DNA of 40,777 nucleotides, taken from NCBI GenBank assembly GCA_003194525.1, contig NBIV01000357.1:1-40777 (forward strand). Reading direction: 5' to 3'. Position 1 is the stretch's first letter. Every line of letters starts with the position of its first letter. The DNA is from Gracilariopsis chorda. Lineage: Eukaryota > Rhodophyta > Florideophyceae > Gracilariales > Gracilariaceae. Position numbers and translations under genes: made by a program. Shown piece by piece: positions 28,853-38,916 of the stretch. Below the pieces are notes generated by a model, which had not been told where the DNA came from, ran no database searches, and was given only the letters and a program-made list of their open reading frames with translations.

Positions 28853-31800
28853 TTAAGGATACTTTTGTTCCAGAAGACATTCGAGCCCCCTGGGAACGGC
28901 CGTTTGAGCTTCATCCTCTTCATCGGCTTGTTCTTCGGGCGTTTCGGCGCTCCAGACGCCTTGTGCCAGCAACAAACTCGAAATACCTAGGTTTGCAGAG
29001 GAAAACGTAGCTTCTCCAATGTCACGCAACGCGTTTCCGCTCTTCTTCCCTTGGAACTTGTCCATATCAAAGCCAGCTCCCGCCAGAACTGACTTAGGCA
29101 CTGACCACTTCTCTGATTTTAGTGCCCCGAATGTGGTGCTTGCCTTCGCATACTTGTCACAATCCATATCCATTTTGCAGTACCCTGTTGCCCACTTTCC
29201 CATTTGCAACCGGCGTTCACTTGGAGCAAGTTTTTCGATGTCTTTCAACCCCAGTTTAGCCTTGTTCATCTGGATCCGCGTCTTCCCAAGTTTCCAACTG
29301 CTCGTACGTTTCGTGGCCGCAACCTGTTCTGCCACTCCGCCAGCTATTCCTGTCACCATAGCAGCAATCCCAAATGCCGATGATGAAACCCCGAGTTTTG
29401 ATATAGTGTCGCTGCGACTACTGTTCGGATTCCGCTCGTCTTGGATAGCCATACTGTCCGCTGCTATTCCGAGCGTAGAAGAGGTAGCGCCGAATATTCC
29501 ACCTGCTACTGCGACCGCCACTACTGCTGTAGAACCTGCAGTTACTACCGATGCAACCGTTAGCCCAATAGTGAGGAAGAAGCCGGCTATATTCAACGCC
29601 AGATCAGCTTCTGACGAGATATGCCCAGTAGGATCTGTCAAATTGGTAGGATTTCTTTCGCAGTAGGCATACGGGTTCATGCCACCTTCCCGAAAGGGGG
29701 AAAATGTATCCATACTAGGGAACATGCCCAAGTTTGGAAAACAAACACGCGTTCCGCTCCCTGCGAGATAGAAACTGAACTTGCGCCCATCGGAAGTCGT
29801 CACAAAATCCCTCAGCATGCCTGTATATCTTGTGCGCGGGAGGGGAAATACACCATCATCATTGAGTTTTCCATAAGGGGAAGTTACGATGCAACGAGCT
29901 GTACCACTTCCATGCATGACAAACGGAGTTTGGTTCTCACTAGATGCCAGAAACGAGGTCACACCGTCTCCCTTCTCTGCGATTGTGCGCTGCTCAACTC
30001 GCACATACTCGGAGGTTGATGATGCATTCCGTTCGCAAACGACATGTCGACCTGAATAGAACAGCACACTGTCATCTTTCTTGACAACTCTGTCAAAAGG
30101 ATCGTACTTGAAATTCTTCAAAAGAGTATTATCGCCTTGTGATGCAACTTGGCTGATCTGTTCCAAGCGACCAGATGGAGAATATTCCATGCTTAAACCG
30201 ATGTTTCCGTCACTTTGTTCCATGCATACTTCCTCAACATTCCCATCATCGTCATATTGAAACGAAACTGCGCTTGGGAAATGGGACATCAGTGTGTGTT
30301 CGATCCTGCTAACTTGGAAGCTGTGAGCTGCATTGTATTGCCATGTGCCCACATCCGTAAGACCACCTTGCAACGTCGAGAATACTTTTGAAATGTTGTT
30401 GGCAATATCAAACTCCCATTTGCGTTCAATCAGCCTGCCTGAGGAGGATGACGTCAAGCCGTCCGAAACATTAACTAAGAATGATTCATCGGAGCATCGT
30501 GGCACAAAGTATCTCAACAATCTACTGCTTCTGTCGTACTCAAAGCTTTCAACGATCTTTTCAACGCCAGCTGCTAATGTGGTCCGCAGTATAATTCGAT
30601 CTTCTTTGTCAAATTGTTGGCGAGACGTGTATTCCATGGCTGTAGAATTTCCGACAATAACTGAAACCCTTCGTTCGACTTCTCGATCCATATCGTCATA
30701 CGATGAAGTTGTGACCTGTTTCTGCTCTTCATTTTCCATGACAATCTCTTCTTTTACTCGTCCAAATTCATCATATTCCATCTCTATTCTCACGGTTCCT
30801 TGTGAAAGTGCCTGCAATCTACCAAATTCATCGTATTGTCGTGAAATTTGGATCATTCCTGAAGAGATTTCGTGCTCGGTACGAATCGGCTTCCCTGATA
30901 TAGACCTTTCGATATAGTTTTTTGTTGCCGTCTCCATATCAGTTGTTTGCGTCACAGAATGCAGTCGGCCGGATGGCTGATACAAGAAATCGTACGAAGT
31001 GTTGCCACTGGTCGCACTGCGAAGACGACCTACAGCTACCTCATCTCTCGAATTATAATCGAAAGTAATCGTGTCGGTCGTACCAAGAGCTTGTCGATAC
31101 CTTCCAATTTCTGATGGTTTGTTCCCCAGCACAGAATTGAACACAATCTCGCACATGTTGCCTGACTGGGTTGTAATTGTATCAGCATGTGTCTGTCCAC
31201 CATTGTAAGAGTACGTTGTTTGATACCCATTGACAGCCCTAGAGACCATTCGACCTATCCCGTCAAATGACCGTTCGCCCAATACGATTGTGGATGAGTC
31301 TTTGGAAACGCTGATGCTTGTCATAAGTTTTTCAGGTGAGAACGCCACGTATTCAAAGCTGAAAACTCTTCCATCCTCATTTCTAACACTCACGACTCGA
31401 TCAAAGTAGTCGTACTCTTGAACAAGGCGCTCATACCCCATTGGAGATACAGCAGATTTTCGTCGACCAAATCCATCGTATTCGAACACTTTCTGAACCT
31501 CCCCAGCATCGGCATCGCTCCTGATAATTATACGTTCCGGCTCTTTAAATAAATTATACTGCGTGGTCACGGGAGCACGTCTAGCGACAACGTTGTCTTC
31601 GTCATCACGGATAATATCTTGAGTGGTCACCTGCATTCCGATGGGATCGTTTTCGAAGATTTTGACCACCCCATCCGCAGATTTCACTTCCTGCAACTCA
31701 CCCCATCCGTCATATGTATTCCTAAACGTGTTACGGTACATTTCCTCCCCGTTTTCTTCGTAATCGATGAAAGTTTCTATGTGTTTCTCACCATATGCAT

Positions 31801-33970
31801 CATAACGTCGAGAAAGTACCTCCACAAATCTGTTGTTCTGATCCGGTGCCGGCAGGGACACACTAACCCCGAGAAGTCTCCCGGCTCCATCAAATGTAGC
31901 TTTCCTTTTGGTTGAGCTGGAATGCAACATTTCCGTTACGGATGGCATGCTATTTTCGATTTGAACAAACTGATGCTCGTACGTCGTTGTTCGGGAATAT
32001 TCTGTACCGAATCCAACTGTTTTGGAGAGAACGTTTCCCATCCGATCATACTCGAATTGAGTGACGACTCCGAGGCGATCTGTTTTTGAAATTGGGAGAT
32101 CACAGAACGGAAGACAAATTTCACTGTATGAGAAGCAATTCCCATCGTAACCCTCAACACGTACAGATCTTTGTCGATTTTGATTCTCATCTTGCTTGTA
32201 CGTGAAACTCAGAGTTGTATTCGTGCCCGACCTCGTTCCATCTAACATTTGTATAGTTGCTTGGAACAAACTGTTATGCGTGCAGTAGTTTGAAGGCTCA
32301 TTGACAAATGAAAAATCGACATTGCAGTAGGTTTGACCGTCTTGCACGCATTCTAGCGATGAAAGCTTCACAACACCAGGGATTTCTCTCTCTCCATCAA
32401 TCGGAGGCAAGGCGATGTATGCATAGCGCTTCTCCTTTCTCGAATCGGCACCGGCCGCAGTCGTAACATTTTTCTTCAAATACCTTCGAAAAGAACCGAA
32501 TGGATCTGCTGGGCAAGCCCCGACCTCACCGCCAATTGGGTAGAATTCTAACTCTTCTATTATACCTGATGGAGAAACTGTCCGAATTGTATTCCCAAAC
32601 TCATCAACTTCATGCTCTTCGTAGAAAGTACGAGTTCCGTCCAAAGTCTGAAACGTCTTGGATAGTCTCACAGGAAATAAGACATTGTCTGGGAGCTCTT
32701 CTAGTGTCAACATTGAATTCTCTTCCATGTCACAAGGATAAGTATATTCCGATAACGTGACGCAATCTTTCTTAGAGACTCTTTCCGAGACCACCAAATG
32801 GAACGTGTTGTACGTACATCGCGCAGTTGTTTCATCCGCAGTACCAGGGCAAGTAGTAACTTCCACCCAATACGAGTAAGATGATGCATTTCCCCACGTG
32901 TACAAGGTATCTGCATAAACACTAGAGTTGTTTTGGTGTGGATATCCAAGGAAGTTTGCATAATTCTCGTCTTCATCAGGATAGGCATACCTCTCAACCA
33001 TCTCATCAGATCTTCCACCATAATCACGAACAAATTCAACAACTCGTGGCATGCGTAGAGGTTTTGGGCTGTCGTTGGACATGTACTTGTGCCCGACGCT
33101 GTCGTACGAAATTGTTTCCTTCATTCCCTCTTCGTATTCAATCTGAGAAACGACTTTGTAATCGAACAGGTTTTGGTAGGTGATCATCATAGCTGATTCC
33201 CCATTGCCCGTCGGACGTTTAACATTTGTCAACGTGGACGTAACGCCGTCGGTCATGTGTTCAAATATATATGAGACGTAGCCGGTGACAGAACGAATAT
33301 CTGCCTTCGAAATTACTCCTGAAGAGTATTCCAACCTGAGCACACACTCTCCAAAGACATCAGTGACACGATATAAAGCAATCTCGTAGTTTACGATGCC
33401 GTACTCAAAAGTATACTTATGACCATTGGGAAGGTATAGATATGTGAGCACATATGTATTATTGATATTCTGTGAAAGAACCTCAACAACTCCATCCTTA
33501 TTGATCACTTTGAAATAGTTATCCTCTTGGTTAAAAAGGGCAACAAAGTCCCTGGTCTTCTGATCGGAGAAAACCACGAGCTTGTCACCGTTCTCCTGAC
33601 TCTTCCTGTGACTGTAAGAAAAGCATTGATTGTTTGATAGGGTGAATTTTCCTGAGGTGGTGAACTTGGCGAGTCCGTTAAGTTCCCATCCCCTTCCATA
33701 AGGTCCATTTCCAGCCGCAGTGGAGTTGAGCATCGAGAAGTTGAGGGAGATTGTCCTTTTTGCTTCATCGCGCTCCGAGTCTGCAGTTGAGATAGAAAGG
33801 AGCGGAATTGAAACGGAGTGGAGTCCAGTCTGTGTGCTCACCGATGACAGCAGATCCTCACTCCTGTTCTGGACTTGAGAATACATTGCAATTTCGTACC
33901 AAGAGATGAGCAAGAGTTCTTTTTTCGCAGCTTGACGACCTGATGTCGAGAATTGCGGAACGATTCGCAT
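28853..33970 (-). CDS. YD-repeat/Rhs-family giant protein
   Basis: An uninterrupted 5.1-kb frame. Residues from about 30 to 300 resemble the N-terminal SpvB/YD entry region. From about 600 to 1350 there are many YD repeats (YDRMGNV, YDGFGRR, YDEFGRL, YDEFGRV, YDDDGNV, YDPFDRV), which in known members form a large beta-shell. The Rhs core end is complete: LPRTRYTGMLRDF, then NPYAYCERNPTNLTDPTGH at about 1432-1450. The 255 residues after it hold a hydrophobic alanine/glycine-rich segment and a lysine-rich tail; in bacteria this part is the variable effector, and no toxin domain is recognised here. A TATA box at 33984-33992 would place the transcript start below the first ATG, so M29 (33886) is the likelier start. 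There is no signal peptide. Probably acquired from bacteria. Confidence 0.9.
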   Translation of the reverse strand: MRIVPQFSTSGRQAAKKELLLISWYEIAMYSQVQNRSEDLLSSVSTQTGLHSVSIPLLSISTADSERDEAKRTISLNFSMLNSTAAGNGPYGRGWELNGLAKFTTSGKFTLSNNQCFSYSHRKSQENGDKLVVFSDQKTRDFVALFNQEDNYFKVINKDGVVEVLSQNINNTYVLTYLYLPNGHKYTFEYGIVNYEIALYRVTDVFGECVLRLEYSSGVISKADIRSVTGYVSYIFEHMTDGVTSTLTNVKRPTGNGESAMMITYQNLFDYKVVSQIEYEEGMKETISYDSVGHKYMSNDSPKPLRMPRVVEFVRDYGGRSDEMVERYAYPDEDENYANFLGYPHQNNSSVYADTLYTWGNASSYSYWVEVTTCPGTADETTARCTYNTFHLVVSERVSKKDCVTLSEYTYPCDMEENSMLTLEELPDNVLFPVRLSKTFQTLDGTRTFYEEHEVDEFGNTIRTVSPSGIIEELEFYPIGGEVGACPADPFGSFRRYLKKNVTTAAGADSRKEKRYAYIALPPIDGEREIPGVVKLSSLECVQDGQTYCNVDFSFVNEPSNYCTHNSLFQATIQMLDGTRSGTNTTLSFTYKQDENQNRQRSVRVEGYDGNCFSYSEICLPFCDLPISKTDRLGVVTQFEYDRMGNVLSKTVGFGTEYSRTTTYEHQFVQIENSMPSVTEMLHSSSTKRKATFDGAGRLLGVSVSLPAPDQNNRFVEVLSRRYDAYGEKHIETFIDYEENGEEMYRNTFRNTYDGWGELQEVKSADGVVKIFENDPIGMQVTTQDIIRDDEDNVVARRAPVTTQYNLFKEPERIIIRSDADAGEVQKVFEYDGFGRRKSAVSPMGYERLVQEYDYFDRVVSVRNEDGRVFSFEYVAFSPEKLMTSISVSKDSSTIVLGERSFDGIGRMVSRAVNGYQTTYSYNGGQTHADTITTQSGNMCEIVFNSVLGNKPSEIGRYRQALGTTDTITFDYNSRDEVAVGRLRSATSGNTSYDFLYQPSGRLHSVTQTTDMETATKNYIERSISGKPIRTEHEISSGMIQISRQYDEFGRLQALSQGTVRIEMEYDEFGRVKEEIVMENEEQKQVTTSSYDDMDREVERRVSVIVGNSTAMEYTSRQQFDKEDRIILRTTLAAGVEKIVESFEYDRSSRLLRYFVPRCSDESFLVNVSDGLTSSSSGRLIERKWEFDIANNISKVFSTLQGGLTDVGTWQYNAAHSFQVSRIEHTLMSHFPSAVSFQYDDDGNVEEVCMEQSDGNIGLSMEYSPSGRLEQISQVASQGDNTLLKNFKYDPFDRVVKKDDSVLFYSGRHVVCERNASSTSEYVRVEQRTIAEKGDGVTSFLASSENQTPFVMHGSGTARCIVTSPYGKLNDDGVFPLPRTRYTGMLRDFVTTSDGRKFSFYLAGSGTRVCFPNLGMFPSMDTFSPFREGGMNPYAYCERNPTNLTDPTGHISSEADLALNIAGFFLTIGLTVASVVTAGSTAVVAVAVAGGIFGATSSTLGIAADSMAIQDERNPNSSRSDTISKLGVSSSAFGIAAMVTGIAGGVAEQVAATKRTSSWKLGKTRIQMNKAKLGLKDIEKLAPSERRLQMGKWATGYCKMDMDCDKYAKASTTFGALKSEKWSVPKSVLAGAGFDMDKFQGKKSGNALRDIGEATFSSANLGISSLLLAQGVWSAETPEEQADEEDEAQTAVPRGLECLLEQKYP

Positions 33971-33983
33971 TTGGAGCGCAAGA

Positions 33984-33992
33984 TTTATATAG
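33984..33992 (-). promoter_or_regulatory. TATA box of the YD-repeat gene
   Basis: TATATAAAT on the minus strand lies 15-20 bases before the first ATG (33970) and about 100 before the second (33886). With a start site about 30 bases downstream, only the second ATG would be in the mRNA. The 95-115 base spacing to that ATG matches other genes here. Confidence 0.55.
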
Positions 33993-34888
33993 CGGTCTGG
34001 CCACTGTCAACGAAGGAACTGGTGAGGGTGTGAAAGGTTCACGATGGGTAAGCGTGAAGGAAACAAAACTGTAAGGAATCCTGCTCAAGGAGCACTAATT
34101 GTATATTGTGCAAGATTATCACTATAGTTATGGGAACCTGAGTCAGCATATCTTTGGCTTTTCCAGAAACGCAGAAGTAGAATTACTGCTGCACTGGAGA
34201 TGCTGAGTGGGTGATCGGTGCGAATTCTGACTTGGCAGTGAATAACCGTATTTGGACCACATTAGGACCTTCTGGCTGCGGATTGTTCCCAGACGCTACG
34301 ACGCAATCTCTACCTCACTATGCACTATGATTTGCACGGTTGGTGCGCTCATTGACTTCTTCTTCGGCTGATGCCGCTCTTCTGAACGCAGTGGAATCCC
34401 TCCATCGGCGCTGCGAAGCACATGGCTCTGCCCCAAAGGGCCTCCATGTTGAATATTACAGCCATTGACTTCGCGGTGTCATGCCACGCATCATTTGAAA
34501 TGGCGTGCAAACGCGTGTGAGTCACGTGGACTGTTTTACGTAAATGCAAATGCTTGTGATTTTGTACACGATAATGGAATTTCGAACGAAGTCTAGAAGA
34601 ATATTTATTTATTTCGGAACATTGGCGAGAAGGATGGCTTATGTTAGCCATCACGATCGATCGCTGCGTTGCTAGAGAAAGTAGTCATTGTCATCGCCGC
34701 TACAATCTTTGTTCGTTAGCCGTTTTCTTTTACCCACCCTATCTCCCTCCCTGGGTACGGCTTAGTCTAGTGGGACTGAGCTGTGAGCTCTATGTGCTGA
34801 TCTAGAGCTTGATTCGCAGCTGATACTGCCTATCGAATCCCGTTCTACCAAGCCATAATGATCAACAATTAAGAGAAAGAAAATAAAT
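33993..34888. other. Spacer between divergent genes, no supported gene
   Basis: Only short frames without motifs (34349-34654 minus). No repeat structure was noticed. Confidence 0.4.
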
Positions 34889-35222
34889 TGTCGTATTGGG
34901 CGCGCGATGAGGTGTCTATATAGCTAGAAATGTATTCTGTTGAGAAAAGCCTACGTCAGGTTGTATAGGCAATCTACTCCTCACAGGCGGATGTCAACTG
35001 ATTGGGGTGCTTATAAAGGCCATCTGACTTACTGACTGACTTCTGACGGATGGCCACTCACGAGCGCAACCAAATCTCAGTGAGGTACCCGCTTCTTGAC
35101 CTATACGCGATACTATAGAATTTGAGCCATTCCCTTTGCGCCGTTCCTTTTCGTCCAGCCTCTGTCTCCTTGCTTTGTCAGAACAGTGTTTTATCACACT
35201 GACAACACTCTAGCAATTGACA
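34889..35222 (+). promoter_or_regulatory. Promoter-like repeat D: TATAAAG plus hairpin
   Basis: It begins TGTCGTATTGG like 17139. Shared blocks include GCAATCTACTCC against GCAATCTCTTGT, TCAACTGATT, GTGCTTATAAAGG (exact) and CTCACGAG. TATAAA (35012-35017) is followed by a perfect 7-bp pairing GGCCATC/GATGGCC (35018-35024 with 35049-35055). No gene begins nearby on this strand. TG...CA ends can be drawn at 34889 and 35222, but no target duplication is visible. Confidence 0.5.
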
Positions 35223-35800
35223 GTTGGTAAAAAAATATACGTATACGCTTCGTACACCTTCAGATCAAACCGGACCTGGAACCGAATTTCATCGTTTCGG
35301 GAGACGTGGTTGGTGCATTTGTTAAAAATTTAAAGGGCCATTTACGAAACCGAAAACTGTGAATTTGTTCTTGAAAAAGAGAGCCAGCGAGGCTTCCATC
35401 AAAGCACGACAGCATGAACATCTCTGCCGAAGGCGTGAGCTACGCGTTAACTCTGATCTGGTGAGTATAGCACTGCTGTTGACCGCACAGACCGGCCCTT
35501 AGGGCCAAGTCATAAACGTCAAAACGGGCTGAGAAACGTTGCCAACCAGTCCTACTGACGATGGCGACGCCAGGGTGTACCCAGGCGGTTTGGAGGCATT
35601 GAATTATACCTTCTGACATCAGCAGAAGGCGTAAAGGTGTGCGAGTGATGCAGAAAAGGTACGGTGGGGTTTGCAACCTTGAGTCAGCAAGATGTCCATC
35701 CAAACACGTTTTGATGGAATTGCTTTGACGGATCATTCACAGTTTTTGTTCCAAGTTTATTAAAAGATGTTCGACACAATCCTATCCCAAAAACTTTGCG
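35223..35800. other. Spacer, no supported gene
   Basis: A 98-codon minus frame (35440-35736) has no recognisable feature. Nothing else is seen. Confidence 0.4.
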
Positions 35801-35808
35801 TACTTAAG
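35801..35808 (+). promoter_or_regulatory. TACTTAAG, possible core promoter
   Basis: The octamer lies 115 bases before the ATG at 35916, as at 10905 before the 11-kb gene. A pyrimidine-rich leader (CTTCTTCTTCAAG) and ACC before the ATG follow. Confidence 0.35.
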
Positions 35809-35915
35809 GAGATGCACAAGCGCAAGATTAACCCCCCAACTCCATACTCAACACTCCGGGCACCCATCATCATTCACGTTTCTTCTTCTTCAAGCTTTGA
35901 GAACAATACATCACC

Positions 35916-37019
35916 ATGGCATTGAGCGGCTCTGTTTGGTTGCGAGTGGATGAAGGATATTCTAACGTTGGGGCAAAGCTTTTTGGAAACCAAAAAACCC
36001 AACTGCCCGTGACCGTGTACTACGATGTAAATAACGGGCGCGCAGTTGAAGCAGGGATTGTTGCGAGAGAAACGGTCACCACTCAACCAGAAGAAGTAAA
36101 TAGCTCCGATTTCAGTCTACCCTCTGAGATTAATGCGGGAGAAGTAGCGGAGGCACAGAGAAGGTACAAGTCGCACCCTGATAATGTACCTCAACTTGGA
36201 GAAGAAGGCACTGGCCCAACTTGGGATGGTCGGTATTTCTTCAATCTGACAGGAGACTACAAAAGCTCCGATAGCCACTCGGAAAAGATTGTTGAGCTCA
36301 TGGCGTATTGTACGTTTGAGGCAAACAACGGCGGTGAAGGGGATTCTATTACAGTGTTTTCATGCATGTATGTATCGGGCACACCTATTGATAACAATAA
36401 CTATATAACTGTGACCCTCACACCGAAACCCTCTATTGATATCACATGGGAGACAGCTGCATTCGAAGAGGATCAGAAATTGAATGAGTGCACATATTAC
36501 CAATATGTGGCTTCATACAAAGATTCCAGCTACTCTTGCACCGTGGACTTTGAAAATAGCACTACCACAATTGAGGACAAGGACGACAGGCGTGACAAAC
36601 CTCTAAACTACCTTACGACGAATCCAGTAACAGGTACGGATGTAGGAAGCGGTGGATTTTACGACTTTGGATTCCGTGGCGGTAAAGGGGGAGTGAACAA
36701 AGTGGCACGAGCCATTGCGCATGGGTTCGTAGCGGCAGGAACAGTGACACAGCAGATGGACCATGGTGACAAACTATTTTACAGTTTCAAACGTGATGGA
36801 ACATGCTTTGGTTCTGCAGCTTCGTTCTGGGTGAAGAATGGTTATCTTCCGAATTCGCTTGCGGGACATGAATGGTTTGACGAGAACTATGTGTACACTG
36901 TTATGGATATTTACGGTGGTATTTCGAAACTTGTGCTGACTCCGGACCTGGATTCGGACAATGACACTGGGCACGGTCATGCAAGGATCACGCATGCTTA
37001 CGAGGTGATTGAAGACTGA
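35916..37019 (+). CDS. Hypothetical 367-residue protein, probably cytoplasmic
   Basis: An intact frame from ATCACCATGG, a good start context, to TGA at 37017-37019. There is no signal peptide or membrane segment. The N-terminus (SVWLRVDEGYSNVGAKLFG, TQLPVTVYYDVNNG) and the middle (NYITVTLTPKPSIDITW) look like beta-sandwich strands. The C-terminal third is glycine-rich and aromatic (GSGGFYDFGFRGGKGG, HGHARITHAYEV). The family is not recognised. It lies divergent from the YD-repeat gene, with its ATG about 2.0 kb from that gene's likely start. Small accessory genes often accompany YD/Rhs genes in bacteria, so co-acquisition is possible but unproven. AATAAA occurs at about 37138. Confidence 0.8.
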   Translation: MALSGSVWLRVDEGYSNVGAKLFGNQKTQLPVTVYYDVNNGRAVEAGIVARETVTTQPEEVNSSDFSLPSEINAGEVAEAQRRYKSHPDNVPQLGEEGTGPTWDGRYFFNLTGDYKSSDSHSEKIVELMAYCTFEANNGGEGDSITVFSCMYVSGTPIDNNNYITVTLTPKPSIDITWETAAFEEDQKLNECTYYQYVASYKDSSYSCTVDFENSTTTIEDKDDRRDKPLNYLTTNPVTGTDVGSGGFYDFGFRGGKGGVNKVARAIAHGFVAAGTVTQQMDHGDKLFYSFKRDGTCFGSAASFWVKNGYLPNSLAGHEWFDENYVYTVMDIYGGISKLVLTPDLDSDNDTGHGHARITHAYEVIED

Positions 37020-38389
37020 GACAATCGTTGCGGGAGATAATGTGCAGTAAATGTGGCACCCACCAGTTAGCTTGTCACAGCACGAGACTTATTCTGGATT
37101 TAGGTGGGTTTACCAGAATACCATAAAAGAGAAAAGAAATAAAAACGCCGCATGTAATACGGTAGACGGAAATCGTAGTCGTAGAGAGGCGCTTTCGTCG
37201 AGTGTGGCCGAGCTTTGCCAGATTCGCAGCTACAAGCGTTTATGTAGCACAACTGTTTCTACCTATTGCTAACGTTATGCCGCAAACGTCTACGAACAAG
37301 ACTAACGTCTAAGTACAGCGCTGTAACGTTAGCGCTAACAACGTTCCAGTAGTATACAAAACGTTCTATTACACCGCATATGCGCTTACATTTCACAACA
37401 AGGAGATGCCGATTTTGACCCAAAGTACTCGTCCTATCTTAGTATATGTCGATACAGAATTAAATAAGACCTTTTACGAAGTAAAGAGCTACCTACGCAG
37501 TTTGTAAGCATTATAGTATACACGTAGGCAGGGAACGGCGGGAAAAGGCAAATATAGTAAAACGTTTGGGATATGTGCACCTCATTTTTGGGCAACGGGG
37601 GAGGCAAATGACGCTGGTGGTTATAACCCAGTAGAGGAAATGCCAGGGGGTACCAGCATGTCAGAACAGGCAACGAACAGACAAGGTCGTGATGCGCAAG
37701 TTGGTGCGGTGCCATGATGCGAACGAACAACAAACAATTGCGACAGCCACAATGACAACAGAAAGCAAAAAACAGTAAAAACAACAGCGACAGCCAACAG
37801 CAACAAACAGCGACAAAATAAACTAACAACCACGAGAACAACAACCCCAAGCGTAGTCACAAGCCCAAAATAGGGCAACGCAGGTGGTGGTGTGCTTGCT
37901 GGACAAGAGTCGGCGGGAGACCGAGCCGCCAAAAGATAGTAAAAGAAACGGGGAAAGAGGTGCGAGGTTGATAGCAGGGAGGAGCAGGGTGCTCTAAAGG
38001 GTAGGGGGTTGCCGAAGGAAAAGGTTGGGAGAGAAAGGTGGGAAGTGGTCTGCCCGAGTTGAGTTTGCTGCTAGGCGCTCGCCTCGGGGGTTTATATAGG
38101 CAGCTGATGTATTGAATAACCTCCACTGCGGCATGTGATAACTTATGCCAGTACATAAAGCCCTTGATTCAGATTTGGGTCTTGTCCCGTGATGATCACT
38201 CATCTTCCATAAGGATGGCCTGATGGCAAACGATTTATCTTCTGGCCCGCCATAGTGTGTTGCCGAACGTCATCCTAACGGAGCTTTTGTGTTAACTGAC
38301 TTTATCGTAAGCCAGCTCCATTTCATCTGACCCGACTCCAAGTTTCTCGTCCTTTCTGCCAGCTGCTTCATTACCCGATCCTACACCCC
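37020..38389. other. Spacer with an AAC-rich low-complexity tract
   Basis: AATAAA near 37138 may end the preceding gene. From about 37715 to 37850 the plus strand is rich in AAC and CAG triplets; long minus frames here (37434-37932) are leucine- and cysteine-rich shadows of it. A TATATAGG stands at 38093-38100, but is about 290 bases from the next ATG. No gene is supported. Confidence 0.4.
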
Positions 38390-38770
38390 ATGTCTAATCT
38401 TAGCCAAGCTGTTGATGTTGTTGCCGGAAGCGCCGCCTCTAGTCATGGTCTCTATAGCCAGTTGGACGGAGAAGAAAGTTCAGGAGATGTATCCGTCTCC
38501 GCGTGTGCGCCGATGCCAGATATCACGTGGTCTCCCGTGCTGGTGGCCGAATTCGAGAGCATCGTACGTGATATTTGCATTGGCGTAGTCCCGTACACTT
38601 CCGTGGCTGCGGTTGTTGGCGTCTATGTCAATCGCTTGCCGACATTGTATTTGCGTGGACTGTTAGTTGGTCTCCGTGGCGGAGCTTGTGCCCCCATGCG
38701 ATCTTCATTCCTAAAGCCAGGGATAGACCAGTTGATTGACACTCAGGGAGCGTATTGGGCATTAGCTTGA
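38390..38770 (+). CDS. Subtelomeric family protein, copy 1
   Basis: 126 codons from ATG 38390 to TGA. The N-terminus is MSNLSQAVDVVAGSAASSHG, followed by an acidic serine patch (GEESSGDVS) and a hydrophobic helical core: AEFESIVRDICIG, then VNRLPTLYLRGLLVGL. The spacing of AEFE, RLP and RG(L/F)L matches the frame at 38917-39449, and the N-termini also align, so the two are diverged duplicates. The function is unknown; there is no signal peptide. This copy lacks much of the C-terminal extension of the other and may be truncated. Confidence 0.6.
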   Translation: MSNLSQAVDVVAGSAASSHGLYSQLDGEESSGDVSVSACAPMPDITWSPVLVAEFESIVRDICIGVVPYTSVAAVVGVYVNRLPTLYLRGLLVGLRGGACAPMRSSFLKPGIDQLIDTQGAYWALA

Positions 38771-38855
38771 ATTGAAGTTAGTGTCCAACATTCCTATCCA
38801 TACTTTGACATCCCATCAGCGTGACCGACTTCTGTTGAATACGACCCAAGAATAC

Positions 38856-38864
38856 TATATATAG
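38856..38864 (+). promoter_or_regulatory. TATA box of subtelomeric copy 2
   Basis: TATATATAG lies 61 bases before the ATG at 38917. Confidence 0.55.
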
Positions 38865-38916
38865 CAGTACTCCCCTACGGAATACCGCCTTCAACCTGCG
38901 TCTTCACCAAACAAAC

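Noticed and set aside
37434..37932. Leucine- and cysteine-rich minus frames
   Set aside because: They are shadows of an AAC/CAG-rich low-complexity tract on the plus strand.
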